62,831 nt of DNA from assembly GCA_017948555.1 (NCBI GenBank), contig JAFMYY010000028.1:1-62831 (forward strand). Reading direction: 5' to 3'. Under the pieces are notes generated by a model, which saw nothing but the letters and a program-made list of their open reading frames with translations, searched no databases and was not told where the DNA came from. How positions within the stretch are numbered: position 1 is the stretch's first letter; every line of letters begins with the position of its first letter. Of the stretch, positions 9,128 to 18,733 are shown piece after piece. Source of the DNA: Cesiribacteraceae bacterium YIM B00369. GTDB taxonomy: Bacteria > Bacteroidota > Bacteroidia > Cytophagales > Cyclobacteriaceae. A program made the translations under genes and the position numbers.

Positions 9128-10423
9128 ATGATAAAAAACAGCATAACCGCTCTCTCCTTTGCCACCCTTTGCGGAGCACTTTTCTCCTGCGGATCTGAGC
9201 AGGAAAACACTACTGAAAAAGAAATTACCTTAATCAACCGCTCCTCTGTTGAACTGACCGACAAGGCAATTATTATTAAAAGGGATGAATTTTCTGATTT
9301 GCCCGACGGACGGAAGTTTCCGCTCCTCCGCAGCCAGGCCGGCGATACCATTGCTGCACAGCTTGACGATTTAGATGGAGACAGGGAATGGGATGAGCTG
9401 TTTTTTGTAACCAATCTTCCTGCTGAGGGAGAGCAGAAACTGACTTTGACCTGGGTGGATGCTGATCCTGCATATACCAGAAGGACCAGTGTGCGCTTTG
9501 GAAAAAGAGAATCAGGAGACCAGCCTGTTCAGCCAAAAACCAGCGATACGCTGCAGGCAGACGGACTTCCTAAAAGTGTTGGCTACCAGCCTTATCAGAC
9601 CGACGGGCCAAGCTGGGAAAATGACAAAATAGGTTTCCGTCAGTATTTCGATGGCCGCAATGCAATAGATATGTTTGGAAAAAGAACTTCGGAAATGTCG
9701 CCTGAAGATGTAGGCATTAACGCGCAGGGAGCTGTAGAGGATAACTACCACGTTATGGCCGACTGGGGCCGGGATATTCTGGCCGTTGGTAACTCTGCCG
9801 GCCTTGGCGGTATTGCCCTGCAGATTGGAGATACGCTTGCCCGCCTTGGGGTAACTGTAGATGACGCTGTCAATAATATTGAAACCACTACCTTCAATAT
9901 TCTGGCCGAAGGCCCTGTACGCTCTATTATGGAATTTAATTATAATAACTGGAGGCCGGGAGACCATTCTTATAACGTACAGGAACAAAAAAGCATTATG
10001 GCAGGAATGTACGCCTATAAAAACACGGCCTCTGTGGAAGGTTTGCAGGGAAATGAAAATCTGCTCGTGGGCCTTGTAAATATCAACACAAAAGAGCCTG
10101 TTACCGAAATTAAGGTAGATGATAAATGGGTGGTGCTCCTTACCCACGACCAGCAAACCTACAACAGAGGCTGGTGGTTAGGCATGGCAATCATCCTCCC
10201 GCAGGACATTTACCAGGGCCATACCAAAGCCCCTGAAACAGGCCAACTTTCTAACAGCTATTTTGGTAAGCTTAAAATTGAAGATGGCGAATCTGTAAGC
10301 TATTATGCTGCAGGAGGCTGGGAACTGAGCGATGAGCAGTTCCGCGATTCCACCTATTTTGTAAACTATGTGCAGGATTTAACCCGCCAAATTGCAGCAG
10401 AAGTTGATGTGGAAATTCAATAA
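9128..10423 (+). CDS. DUF4861-like lipoprotein
   Basis: 431 residues from the ATG at 9128. An earlier in-frame ATG at 9095 would add eleven polar residues before the signal peptide and is less likely. The N-terminus is a lipoprotein signal with a lipobox at LFSC, so it should be anchored in the envelope. The body (NRSSVELTDKAIIIKRDEF, then beta-rich sequence with WDELFFV and GDRE-like turns) resembles DUF4861 proteins, which often sit beside unsaturated-uronide hydrolases in pectin gene clusters. Biochemical function is not established from what I can see. It is followed by a terminator, so it forms its own unit between the lactate genes and the rhamnogalacturonan enzymes. Confidence 0.65.
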   Translation: MIKNSITALSFATLCGALFSCGSEQENTTEKEITLINRSSVELTDKAIIIKRDEFSDLPDGRKFPLLRSQAGDTIAAQLDDLDGDREWDELFFVTNLPAEGEQKLTLTWVDADPAYTRRTSVRFGKRESGDQPVQPKTSDTLQADGLPKSVGYQPYQTDGPSWENDKIGFRQYFDGRNAIDMFGKRTSEMSPEDVGINAQGAVEDNYHVMADWGRDILAVGNSAGLGGIALQIGDTLARLGVTVDDAVNNIETTTFNILAEGPVRSIMEFNYNNWRPGDHSYNVQEQKSIMAGMYAYKNTASVEGLQGNENLLVGLVNINTKEPVTEIKVDDKWVVLLTHDQQTYNRGWWLGMAIILPQDIYQGHTKAPETGQLSNSYFGKLKIEDGESVSYYAAGGWELSDEQFRDSTYFVNYVQDLTRQIAAEVDVEIQ

Positions 10424-10496
10424 TGAAAGCAAGGCAGGAATGCCGCCGGTGCTGAAAACTCTGTGGCAACGGTAAGGAGTTTCCTGTAAATAAACA

Positions 10497-10537
10497 AAAT
10501 GCCTTTCTGTACTTAAAAAGCAGGAAGGCATTTTTAT
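10497..10537 (+). terminator. Rho-independent terminator after the DUF4861-like gene
   Basis: Arms AATGCCTTTCTG and CAGGAAGGCATT enclose a short loop and are followed by TTTATT. Confidence 0.75.
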
Positions 10538-10544
10538 TCTAAAA

Positions 10545-10575
10545 TAAATAGTTTCATTTTCATCCCGACTTTAGG
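10545..10575. repeat. Intergenic repeat element, copy B (short)
   Basis: ATAAATAG followed by TCATTTTCATCCCG and AGG matches the core of the element at 443-505. It sits between the terminator and the toxin gene. Confidence 0.35.
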
Positions 10576-10687
10576 TAAATTATTCCCATATAAGTAGCTT
10601 TTCTCTATCTTTAAATGCCAAAAGATCCATCCTGTCGTCAGGATAGCAAAGCTGGTTTTTAAACTTATAGTTAATGAGTCAGGCTAC

Positions 10688-10945
10688 TTAGTCATAATGA
10701 AATCTACAGCTATAGATTAACAGTTCTCCATTTCCATATTGGTAAACAAGCCTGTGCTCCCTGTCAATTCGCCTGGACCAAAAGCCGCTAAGGTCATATT
10801 TTAGTGGCTCAGGCTTCCCTTTTCCTTCAAAGGGAGTTCTTAAAATCTCTTTAACTAATTCATTTATCTTTCTCAGCATTTTTTTATCCTCTTTCTGCCA
10901 GGATAAATAATCTTCCCATGCATTTTTAGAAAAAGTAATTTTCAT
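10688..10945 (-). CDS. yoeB: YoeB/Txe-family toxin (ribosome-dependent mRNA interferase)
   Basis: 85 residues, the usual YoeB length. The C-terminus (LIYSCRFHYD) corresponds to the conserved catalytic end of YoeB, and the core contains PLKYDLSGFWSRRID and EHRLVYQ. Known YoeB toxins cut mRNA at the ribosomal A site. The gene lies directly after its antitoxin partner, with the antitoxin stop overlapping the toxin start by one base, so the two are translationally coupled. It is on the opposite strand to the pectin genes around it. Confidence 0.92.
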   Translation of the reverse strand: MKITFSKNAWEDYLSWQKEDKKMLRKINELVKEILRTPFEGKGKPEPLKYDLSGFWSRRIDREHRLVYQYGNGELLIYSCRFHYD

Positions 10946-11199
10946 TACTCCTCCAATAAATCATTTGTCACCGTATCACCGGCCCTCATCTGCTGAATAG
11001 ATTCATAAAGCCGGTCAGCATTCTTTCTGGAACTTAGTAAATGAAGCGTTTCCATCATGGAATTATATTCATCTAACGAAATCATTACTGTTCCATTTCC
11101 TGCCCCTCTTTTAATAATTAAGGTTTCATTATTATTTTCCACCTCATCGAGGTATGTTTTCAACCTTGTTCTGAATTCAGTAAAATTAGCAGCTATCAT
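10945..11199 (-). CDS. yefM: YefM/Phd-family antitoxin
   Basis: 84 residues from the ATG at 11199. A TTG seven codons earlier is open but gives a non-family N-terminus, whereas MIAANFTEFRTRLKTYLDEV aligns with the start of YefM. The N-terminal part should bind DNA and autoregulate the operon. The middle (GNGTVMISLDEYNSMMETLHLL) is the classical YefM signature. The acidic C-terminal tail would wrap the toxin. It precedes and overlaps the toxin gene, the usual antitoxin-first order. Confidence 0.9.
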   Translation of the reverse strand: MIAANFTEFRTRLKTYLDEVENNNETLIIKRGAGNGTVMISLDEYNSMMETLHLLSSRKNADRLYESIQQMRAGDTVTNDLLEE

Positions 11200-11501
11200 T
11201 TCTATTGTTTTTAGGTACAATTATAAGTACTTATTTAGTAACTTCATTGATTTACAAAAAGTTTCTCCTGTAATCCGGCTTAATTAATATTTTTGATCTT
11301 ATTTTCCAATTCCTGATACATTATCCTGCAATGGAAGCAAAAAGCAAAACAATTTTACAGAAAAACCTACAGATACGGGACAGCACAGGATAGAAAGCAG
11401 TATCTTCCGGTATATCTTTAGAAGGCAATTCTTTCCATCTGCCACACAAAGAAGAGCTTTGCTTTAACAGAAATGTAGATCCCAAAGACTTTTATAACTA
11501 A

Positions 11502-12926
11502 ATGAAAACACTAAAAGAACTATCAGCCAGCCACAGGTACCGCAAAATGCTCCGGATTTCAGGTACTGCAGCCAAAACCTCATTTTTATCGCTGGCCATA
11601 CTTGCCGGAAGCTTTCATTTTGCATCAGCGCAAACGAAACCGGAAAAGGTAACCGATACCACTACCCCACTGCATGCCATGCAGCCGGATTATGACACTC
11701 CTTACGGTGAGACTACACCAAAAGATATTACAGAAGTTTTAAACAGGGTACATGCTTACCTCGAGGCCACCACTCCTGCCCGCCTGGTTGAAAAAGGAAC
11801 AGGAAAAGAAATTAAAAATTTAAAAAAGCCGGGCAATAATGCAGAGCTGGCGCAGGGTGATTTCCGCCTTACCAGCTACGAATGGGGCGTTACCTATGCA
11901 GGCATGCTGCTGGCAGGAGAAGCCACCGGCGATCCCCGTTTTACGGCTTACACCGCCAAAAGACTTGATTTCCTGGCTGATCTTGCTCCTTATTATGAAA
12001 AGGAACTGAAGAAAAACCCGCAAACGGAAACGCCCCTCCGCCAGGTATTGCAACCTCATGCGCTTGACGATGCCGGCGCCATGTGCGCTGCCATGATCAA
12101 GGCCAGCCGCTATGGGGTAACGAAATCTGATGTACGACCGCTCATCGACCGCTACATCAATTACATCAGCAATAAAGAATTCCGTCTGCAGGATGGCACT
12201 CTGGCCCGCAACCGGCCGCTCCCGAACACCATCTGGCTGGACGACCTTTTTATGGCCGTTCCCGCACTTGCCCAAATGGGTAAGCTTACCAATGACAGTA
12301 AATATTATGATGATGCCGTAAAGCAGGTGCTGCAGATATCGGAGCGCATGTTTAACAAAGATAAAGGTTTGTACATGCACGGATGGGTACAGGATATGAA
12401 TCCACATCCGCAGTTCCACTGGGGCCGCGCGAATGGCTGGGCAGTAATGACAATGGTTGAGCTGCTCGAAGTGTTACCTGAGAGCCACTCCGGTTACCAG
12501 CCTGTAATGGACCAGCTTAAGGCGCATATCCACGGCCTTGCCCAATACCAGAATGGCACAGGCTTCTGGCACCAGCTCCTCGACCGGAATGACTCTTACC
12601 TTGAAACATCGGCAACTGCCATTTACGCCTACTCTATCGCCAGGGCCATTAACCGTGGCTGGGTGGATAAGCAGGCCTATGCTCCTATGGTTTTATTAGC
12701 CTGGAATGCTGTTGCAACCAAAGTAAATGACAAAGGACAGGTGGAAGGAACCTGTGTTGGTACAGGTATGGCCTTCGATCCGGCATTTTATTATTACCGC
12801 CCTATAAATGTATATGCAGCCCACGGCTACGGACCTGTGCTGCTTGCGGGAGCCGAGGTAATTAACCTGCTGAAGGAGAGCAACTATGAAATCAACGACA
12901 GCTCTGTTCAGTTCCCGGCACGCTAG
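11502..12926 (+). CDS. GH105 unsaturated rhamnogalacturonyl hydrolase
   Basis: 474 residues with an N-terminal signal peptide ending near ASAQ (residue 44). The body is an alpha/alpha-barrel of the GH88/GH105 type, which removes the unsaturated galacturonic acid left by PL11 or PL1 lyases. Visible family features are HALDDAGAM with the paired Asp189-Asp190 in the catalytic position, FHWGRANGWAVM, GFWHQLLDR and YLETSATAI. Secretion fits periplasmic processing. It is followed by its own terminator and then by the acetylesterase and PL11 genes. GH105 is preferred over GH88 because of the rhamnogalacturonan neighbours. Confidence 0.88.
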   Translation: MKTLKELSASHRYRKMLRISGTAAKTSFLSLAILAGSFHFASAQTKPEKVTDTTTPLHAMQPDYDTPYGETTPKDITEVLNRVHAYLEATTPARLVEKGTGKEIKNLKKPGNNAELAQGDFRLTSYEWGVTYAGMLLAGEATGDPRFTAYTAKRLDFLADLAPYYEKELKKNPQTETPLRQVLQPHALDDAGAMCAAMIKASRYGVTKSDVRPLIDRYINYISNKEFRLQDGTLARNRPLPNTIWLDDLFMAVPALAQMGKLTNDSKYYDDAVKQVLQISERMFNKDKGLYMHGWVQDMNPHPQFHWGRANGWAVMTMVELLEVLPESHSGYQPVMDQLKAHIHGLAQYQNGTGFWHQLLDRNDSYLETSATAIYAYSIARAINRGWVDKQAYAPMVLLAWNAVATKVNDKGQVEGTCVGTGMAFDPAFYYYRPINVYAAHGYGPVLLAGAEVINLLKESNYEINDSSVQFPAR

Positions 12927-12944
12927 TATTTAATAAAAATCACC

Positions 12945-12982
12945 AACCTCCGGAGGGTTTCAGACTTTCCGGAGGTTTTATT
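12945..12982 (+). terminator. Rho-independent terminator after GH105
   Basis: AACCTCCGGA pairs with TCCGGAGGTT and is followed by TTATT. Confidence 0.8.
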
Positions 12983-13150
12983 CAAAAATTTATATTGCAG
13001 GGAATTATGTTCCGCTTTGGTAAATTGGGTAAAACCTTATTTGCGTATCATAAACGCACACCAGAGGAAAGTTACAGGGCATAATCATCAGTTACCATCC
13101 GTTTTACCTCTAAAACACAACCACATAATTCTCAGTCCTTTTAGCCTCCT

Positions 13151-14554
13151 ATGTACCCGACCAAACTAAATATAGCTTCAAAGTTTTTAAGAACAGCTTC
13201 CCTTACAGCAACAGCCTGTATCCTGTTGGCTGGCTGCAACACTTCTAAACCAACAGCTTCAGCAATTCCGGATGCTGCAGCAATTGCCGCCGGCGAAACA
13301 CTTAAATTCGACTTTGGTACCGGAAAAACTGAAAAGGGCTACATACAGGTTCTCCCTGCTACTGCTTACACTGCAGAACGGGGTTATGGACTTGTCAGTA
13401 AAGGAGAACTTAATGCCATTAACAGAAAAGGAAATAGCGCAGCAGAAAGTGATTTTATTACAAGCAACCAGCCCTTCTACTTCAGTGTCGATTTGCCGGA
13501 AGGAAATTATGAAGTAAGCCTGCTGTTGGGAGACCCTGAGGGAGAATCGGTAACCACGGTAAAAGCCGAATCGCGCAGGCTGATGCTTAAAGAGATTAAA
13601 ACCCCATCAGGCAAGGTTGAAAAACACACCTTTACCGTAAATGTACGCACACCAAAAATTAACGGGCAGGAGAGCATCCGGCTGAAATCACGGGAGCTTA
13701 ACTACCTCAACTGGGACAACAAACTAACACTGGAGTTTAATGATGACCGCCCTTGTGTGGCAGCCATAGAAATAAAGAAAGCAGAGGACGTTATAACCAT
13801 GTACCTGGCGGGCAACTCAACGGTGGTGGACCAGGAATATGAACCATGGGCTGCCTGGGGGCAGATGATTCCCCGTTTTTTTACACCCGCAGTGGCAGTG
13901 GCTAACTATGCCGAATCAGGAGAAGCCCTTAAAAGCTTCGCTGCAGCAAAGCGCCTGAAAAAGATATTAAGTACTATCAAAGAGGGTGATTACCTCTTTA
14001 TAGAATTTGCGCATAACGATCAGAAACCTGCCAGCTCGGCTTATGTGGAACCCTGGACCGGCTATAAAGAACAGCTGAAGATATTTATTGATGCTGCAAA
14101 AGAAAAGGGCGCTAACCCTGTACTGGTTACCTCCATGCACCGCCGCCGCTTCGATGAAAACGGAAAAATCATTAACACCCTCGACGATTACCCTGCCGCT
14201 GTACGGGAAACCGCAAAGGAAGAAAATATTCCTTATATAGACCTCAATTCCATGAGTAAGGAATTTTATGAAGCCATGGGACCTGAAGAGTCAAAGAAAG
14301 CTTTTGTGCACTACCCTGCCGGCACATTTCCGGGGCAGGACAAAGCTCTTGCCGATGACACACACTTCAGCACCTACGGCGCATACCAGCTGGCAAAAAT
14401 GGTGGCAGAAGGAATTAATAAGAATAATATAGAACTGAAAAACTATTTACGGGAAGATGTAAAACCATATAACCCGGCGCAGCCCGATCCTTTCGGGGAA
14501 TGGGACCTTCCACTAAGTCCGGATGTAACGGTTGTAAAACCGGATGGAAATTAG
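13151..14554 (+). CDS. Rhamnogalacturonan acetylesterase, SGNH/GDSL-type lipoprotein
   Basis: 467 residues. The start is a lipoprotein signal with a lipobox at LLAGC. Residues about 45-210 form a beta-rich accessory domain (FDFGTG, then SVDLPEGNYEVSLLLGD), probably carbohydrate-binding. The SGNH hydrolase domain follows: block I AGNSTVVDQ with Ser223 as the expected nucleophile, AHNDQKP as block III, and a DxxH block V with Asp402 and His405. The enzyme would remove acetyl groups from rhamnogalacturonan so that PL11 can cut. Block I has Asn222 where classical enzymes carry Asp. It sits just upstream of the two PL11 genes. Confidence 0.87.
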   Translation: MYPTKLNIASKFLRTASLTATACILLAGCNTSKPTASAIPDAAAIAAGETLKFDFGTGKTEKGYIQVLPATAYTAERGYGLVSKGELNAINRKGNSAAESDFITSNQPFYFSVDLPEGNYEVSLLLGDPEGESVTTVKAESRRLMLKEIKTPSGKVEKHTFTVNVRTPKINGQESIRLKSRELNYLNWDNKLTLEFNDDRPCVAAIEIKKAEDVITMYLAGNSTVVDQEYEPWAAWGQMIPRFFTPAVAVANYAESGEALKSFAAAKRLKKILSTIKEGDYLFIEFAHNDQKPASSAYVEPWTGYKEQLKIFIDAAKEKGANPVLVTSMHRRRFDENGKIINTLDDYPAAVRETAKEENIPYIDLNSMSKEFYEAMGPEESKKAFVHYPAGTFPGQDKALADDTHFSTYGAYQLAKMVAEGINKNNIELKNYLREDVKPYNPAQPDPFGEWDLPLSPDVTVVKPDGN

Positions 14555-14640
14555 GCAAATTTACCCTTTAGTAAGCGCCCGGATTTTTATTCCGGCCCCG
14601 TAGAAAAACAATAATATTTTAACAAACCTGATATTCGCTC

Positions 14641-16524
14641 ATGATTATTAACAAAAAAGGAATAAGTGCTTTGCTTCTTGGTGTTGGACTGCTCTGGCAA
14701 ACCGAAACGGCAAATGCACAGCGACAGATGGAATACCTGGACCGTGGCGTGGTAGCTGTTCAGGATGAAGAAGGAAAAGTTTTTGTAGGCTGGCGGATGC
14801 TGGGTACTGACCCTCAGAACATTGCCTTTAACCTCTACCGCTCGGCAGACGGCAAAAAAGCAAAAAAAATAAACAAGGCTCCTCTTACATCAAGTACCAG
14901 TTTCAGGGACACTGAGGCAGATCCCAAAAAAAATAATACCTACTTTATAAAACCTGTCCTGAACGGAAAAGAGCAGGAGGCCTCAGAAACAGCTGAGGTG
15001 TGGCAACAAAACTACCTGACCATTCCCATGCAGACACCGGAGGGCTACACACCTAACGATGCCTCCGTGGGCGATTTAGATGGGGATGGCGATTATGAAA
15101 TTATTGTTCACATGACTGGCCGGGGCAGGGATACCTCGCATAAAGGATTTACGGATGAACCTATTTTCCATGCCTACACCATGGAAGGTGAGCTTTTGTG
15201 GACCATTAACCTTGGCAAAAACATCCGCGAAGGCGCTCATTACACCCAGTTTATTGTAATTGATATGGATGGTGATGGCAAAGCGGAGTTTGCCACAAAA
15301 ACAGCAGATGGCACGGTGGATGGAAAAGGAAACGTAATCGGCGATGCCGGCAAGGACTGGCGCAACAAAGATGGTTATATACTTGAAGGCCCTGAGTATT
15401 TTACTGTTTTCAGCGGCGAAACAGGCGAAGCCCTGGCCACTGCCGATTACATACCCGGCCGTGGCGATCTTTGCGGATGGGGTGGCGTTGGAGGTAATGG
15501 CGGAAACGATTGTGATGGCAACCGTGCAGACCGTTTCCTGGCAGGCGCAGCTTATCTTGACGGCAAACTACCAAGTGTATTAATGGCCCGCGGGTATTAT
15601 GGCCGTTCTGTTATTGCCGCCTGGGATTACCGCGACGGTAAACTTAGCTCCCGCTGGGTTTTCGATTCTGAAAACAGACAGAATCCATTTTCAGGCCAGG
15701 GCAACCATGGCTTGAGCATAAATGATGTGGATGGAGATGGTAAAGATGAGATAGTGTACGGCTCAATGGCGGTGGATCATGATGGAACCGGCCTTTTTTC
15801 CACCGGTTTACGCCATGGCGATGCCCTGCATGTAAGCCAGCTGGACCCGAATAACCCTGACCAGCTGGCCTGGGGAATCCATGAAAATGAAACCAATGAA
15901 ACCGGACCAGGTGTTGCTCTTTTCAACGCACGCACCGGAGACATTATCTGGAGAGGCGAAGAAGGTAAAGATGTGGGCAGAGGGCTTGCAGCAGATATCG
16001 ACCCGCGTAACCCCGGCGCAGAAATGTGGTGGAATGGCAGAGGAGGCCTCCACAATGTAAAAGGAGAACGCCTTGGTAAAAACCCCCGCTCTGCCAACTT
16101 TGCCATCTGGTGGGACGGTGACCTGCTGAGGGAAATTCTGGACCGCAACTTTATTGATAAGTGGGACTATGAGAAAGAAGAGCAGGTACGGCTATTCACT
16201 GCTGAAGGAGCTGTTTCCAACAATGGCAGCAAAGCTAACCCCGCCCTCAGCGCCGATCTTTTTGGCGACTGGCGGGAGGAAGTAATCTTCAGGACAGAAG
16301 ACAATAAGGCCCTCAGGATTTATACTACCACCATTCCAACAGAGCACCGGTTTTATACCCTCATGCATAACCCGCAGTACCGCATGAGCATAGCCTGGCA
16401 AAATGTTGGTTATAACCAGCCACCGCATACCAGTTACTTCCTGGGCCACGGCATGGAAAAGCCACCGATGCCCGACATCAAAGTAGTTAACCCAAGGGAG
16501 CAGCAGAAAAAGGTGAAACAGTAG
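14641..16524 (+). CDS. PL11 rhamnogalacturonan lyase (first copy)
   Basis: 627 residues with a signal peptide ending near ANAQ. It shows the PL11 hallmarks: the opening MEYLDRGVVAV with VGWRMLGTDP, several calcium-binding DxDGDG turns (VGDLDGDGDYE, DMDGDGKAEF, DVDGDGKDEI), GWGGVGGNGGNDCDGNRADR and the conserved ending with DWREEVIFR and HNPQYRM. These enzymes cut the rhamnose-galacturonic acid backbone of rhamnogalacturonan I by beta-elimination. It likely acts in the periplasm or on the surface. A terminator separates it from its paralogue downstream. Confidence 0.93.
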   Translation: MIINKKGISALLLGVGLLWQTETANAQRQMEYLDRGVVAVQDEEGKVFVGWRMLGTDPQNIAFNLYRSADGKKAKKINKAPLTSSTSFRDTEADPKKNNTYFIKPVLNGKEQEASETAEVWQQNYLTIPMQTPEGYTPNDASVGDLDGDGDYEIIVHMTGRGRDTSHKGFTDEPIFHAYTMEGELLWTINLGKNIREGAHYTQFIVIDMDGDGKAEFATKTADGTVDGKGNVIGDAGKDWRNKDGYILEGPEYFTVFSGETGEALATADYIPGRGDLCGWGGVGGNGGNDCDGNRADRFLAGAAYLDGKLPSVLMARGYYGRSVIAAWDYRDGKLSSRWVFDSENRQNPFSGQGNHGLSINDVDGDGKDEIVYGSMAVDHDGTGLFSTGLRHGDALHVSQLDPNNPDQLAWGIHENETNETGPGVALFNARTGDIIWRGEEGKDVGRGLAADIDPRNPGAEMWWNGRGGLHNVKGERLGKNPRSANFAIWWDGDLLREILDRNFIDKWDYEKEEQVRLFTAEGAVSNNGSKANPALSADLFGDWREEVIFRTEDNKALRIYTTTIPTEHRFYTLMHNPQYRMSIAWQNVGYNQPPHTSYFLGHGMEKPPMPDIKVVNPREQQKKVKQ

Positions 16525-16545
16525 TTATTTACAATAAATTTTTAT

Positions 16546-16576
16546 GGCGCGCGTTTTTTAACGTGCGCCTTTTATT
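16546..16576 (+). terminator. Rho-independent terminator between the PL11 genes
   Basis: GGCGCGCGTT pairs with AACGTGCGCC and is followed by TTTTATTT. Confidence 0.85.
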
Positions 16577-16644
16577 TGTTACAGGGTAATCCGGCCATTT
16601 CTTCCTATCTTGTAACTCCTTTTTTCTAACTCTTTAAATATCTT

Positions 16645-18585
16645 ATGTTCCGGACTTCCACCTGCCTGCTAATTGTACTCCTTTCTTTAGGAACAGCTGT
16701 TTCCGCGCCTGCACAAAGAATTATGGAAAAGCTGGACAGGGCTCTGACAGCTATACCCATGGGAGGCGATTCTGTATACATCGGCTGGCGGCTGCTGGGA
16801 AATGACCCTGAAAACATTGCTTTCGACCTTTACCGGCAGAGCGGAAAAAATGATCCTGTTAAACTAAACCGCAAACCGCTCAGGACAACCACCGATTTTA
16901 TTGATACCACCGCCGACCCGGAAGAAAGGAATACATATTTTGTAATGCCTCTCCGCAAAACAAAAGAGCTGGAAGTAAGCAGCACCTTTATTTTGCCGGC
17001 AAACGCCCCGGTCAGGCAATATTTGTCTGTTCCCCTGCAGGTTCCCCCCTCCGGCGAGCTGGATGGCCGTACGTATACCTACAGCGCCAACGACGCTTCT
17101 GTTGGCGACCTGGACGGAGACGGGCAATATGAAATAATCCTGAAATGGGATCCTTCAAACGCTAAAAACCCGCCGCAAACCGGCCTTACGGCTAACCAGC
17201 TCCTGGACGCCTACAAATTGGATGGCACTCATTTATGGCGTATTGACCTTGGCAAAAATGTACGTTCCGGCGCTGCATATACTCAGTTTCTGGTATATGA
17301 TTTTGATGGCGACGGCAAAGCAGAAATTATATGCAAAACCGGCGACGGTACTGTGGACGGTGTGGGTAAAGTAATTGGCGATCCGGACAAAGACTGGCGG
17401 CAGCTTTCCCCTTCCAATGAGCGGATGTATGGAAAAATAGTGGACGGACCTGAATACCTGACAGTGTTTGAGGGCCTGACAGGTGCGGCACTTACCTCAA
17501 AAGAATATGTGCCGGACCGTTACCCGCTCGATGGCTGGGGCGGCATTGGCGGCAATGGCGGCAACGACAATATTGGCAGCCGCTCCGACCGCTTTACTGC
17601 CTGTGTAGCATACCTGGATGGTACCCTGCCAAGCGCCGTAATGATCAGGGGCTGGTATGGACGGACCGTCGCTGCAGCCTGGGACTACCGCAACGGAGAG
17701 CTTACCCAACGCTGGGTTTTCGACTCTGCGCTTCCGGAGTGGGAAGGCTATTCAGGTATGGCCAACCACTCTGTAACCGTTGCTGATTTTGATAAGGACG
17801 GAAAGGACGAAATTTGCGTTGGAGCCATGACCATTGACCATAACGGAAAGGGACTGTACACAACCGGCCTTCGTCATGGCGATGCCCTCCACGCAGGCGA
17901 TCTGGTTCCCGGCCGCCCCGGCCCTGAGGTTTTTGGCATTCATGAAAGTGAAGGCAGAACTATTCCGTTGCAAACACCGGGTGCCGCCATGTTCGACGGC
18001 CGTACAGGAGAAATTATATGGGCCAATAACCCCGGGGTGGATGTAGGGAGGGGAATGGCCGCCGACATCGATCCCCGTTATCCGGGTACGGAAACCTGGG
18101 GTGCCCCCGGAGGCACGAGAAGAGGCGATACCGGAGAAGTGATTTATCCAGAAACGCCCAATTCAGTTAACTTTGCAGCCTGGTGGGATGCCGACCCCCT
18201 GCGGGAATTAGTGGACAAAAACAGGATTACGAAATGGGACTGGAAAAATAAGACTACAAAATTGCTTCTGGAGGCAGAAGGCGCCAGCGCAAATAATGGC
18301 ACCAAAGCAACACCCTGCCTCACGGCTGACCTGCTGGGCGACTGGCGGGAGGAGGTTGTCTGGAGATCGGCCGACAATACCGAGCTCCGTATCTATACGA
18401 CTACCATTCCGGCCAAAAACCGCATGTTTACGCTTATGCACGATCCGCAGTACCGCCTCGCTGTTGCCTGGCAAAATGTTGCCTATAACCAGCCTCCACA
18501 CCCCGGCTTCTTTATAGGAGCAGGCATGAAAAAACCGGCACCACCCCGCATCAGTTTTCCTGCTGAAAAACGGCTGGCTGAATAA
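16645..18585 (+). CDS. PL11 rhamnogalacturonan lyase (second copy)
   Basis: 646 residues, clearly a paralogue of the preceding gene with the same order of motifs: MEKLDRALTAI, VGDLDGDGQYE, DFDGDGKAEI, GWGGIGGNGGNDNIGSRSDR and DWREEVVWR. A signal peptide ends near APAQ. It carries a few insertions, such as extra residues around KWDPSNAKNPP and the stretch between residues 250 and 270. The pair may divide endo- and exo-acting roles as the YesW/YesX pair does in Bacillus, but sequence alone does not show which copy does what. Confidence 0.93.
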   Translation: MFRTSTCLLIVLLSLGTAVSAPAQRIMEKLDRALTAIPMGGDSVYIGWRLLGNDPENIAFDLYRQSGKNDPVKLNRKPLRTTTDFIDTTADPEERNTYFVMPLRKTKELEVSSTFILPANAPVRQYLSVPLQVPPSGELDGRTYTYSANDASVGDLDGDGQYEIILKWDPSNAKNPPQTGLTANQLLDAYKLDGTHLWRIDLGKNVRSGAAYTQFLVYDFDGDGKAEIICKTGDGTVDGVGKVIGDPDKDWRQLSPSNERMYGKIVDGPEYLTVFEGLTGAALTSKEYVPDRYPLDGWGGIGGNGGNDNIGSRSDRFTACVAYLDGTLPSAVMIRGWYGRTVAAAWDYRNGELTQRWVFDSALPEWEGYSGMANHSVTVADFDKDGKDEICVGAMTIDHNGKGLYTTGLRHGDALHAGDLVPGRPGPEVFGIHESEGRTIPLQTPGAAMFDGRTGEIIWANNPGVDVGRGMAADIDPRYPGTETWGAPGGTRRGDTGEVIYPETPNSVNFAAWWDADPLRELVDKNRITKWDWKNKTTKLLLEAEGASANNGTKATPCLTADLLGDWREEVVWRSADNTELRIYTTTIPAKNRMFTLMHDPQYRLAVAWQNVAYNQPPHPGFFIGAGMKKPAPPRISFPAEKRLAE

Positions 18586-18647
18586 TTTAGTTATTTAATA
18601 TACCCCCCTGAAAAACAAAAAAATGCAAACCAGCTAAAAATCTGACT

Positions 18648-18692
18648 GTTATATGATTATAGTCATAATCATTGCATGGCCATGGTTATAAC
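18648..18692. promoter_or_regulatory. Nested palindromes upstream of the nitric oxide reductase gene
   Basis: ATGATTAT and ATAATCAT form a perfect 8-base inverted repeat around AGTC (18653-18672). A second perfect palindrome, CATGGCCATG, follows at 18675-18684, and the whole block is framed by GTTATA and TATAAC. It lies 40-85 bases before the start codon. Nitric oxide reductase genes are usually controlled by NO-sensing regulators (NsrR, or CRP/FNR-type proteins) that bind inverted repeats, so an operator is likely. The repeat does not exactly match a consensus I know. Confidence 0.55.
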
Positions 18693-18733
18693 TTTCCGGT
18701 ATGAAAAATAAAACAAACTAAATCATACTGGTC

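Noticed and set aside
11200-11220. TTG start seven codons upstream for the antitoxin
   Set aside because: The ATG at 11199 gives the family N-terminus; the extension has no counterpart in YefM proteins.
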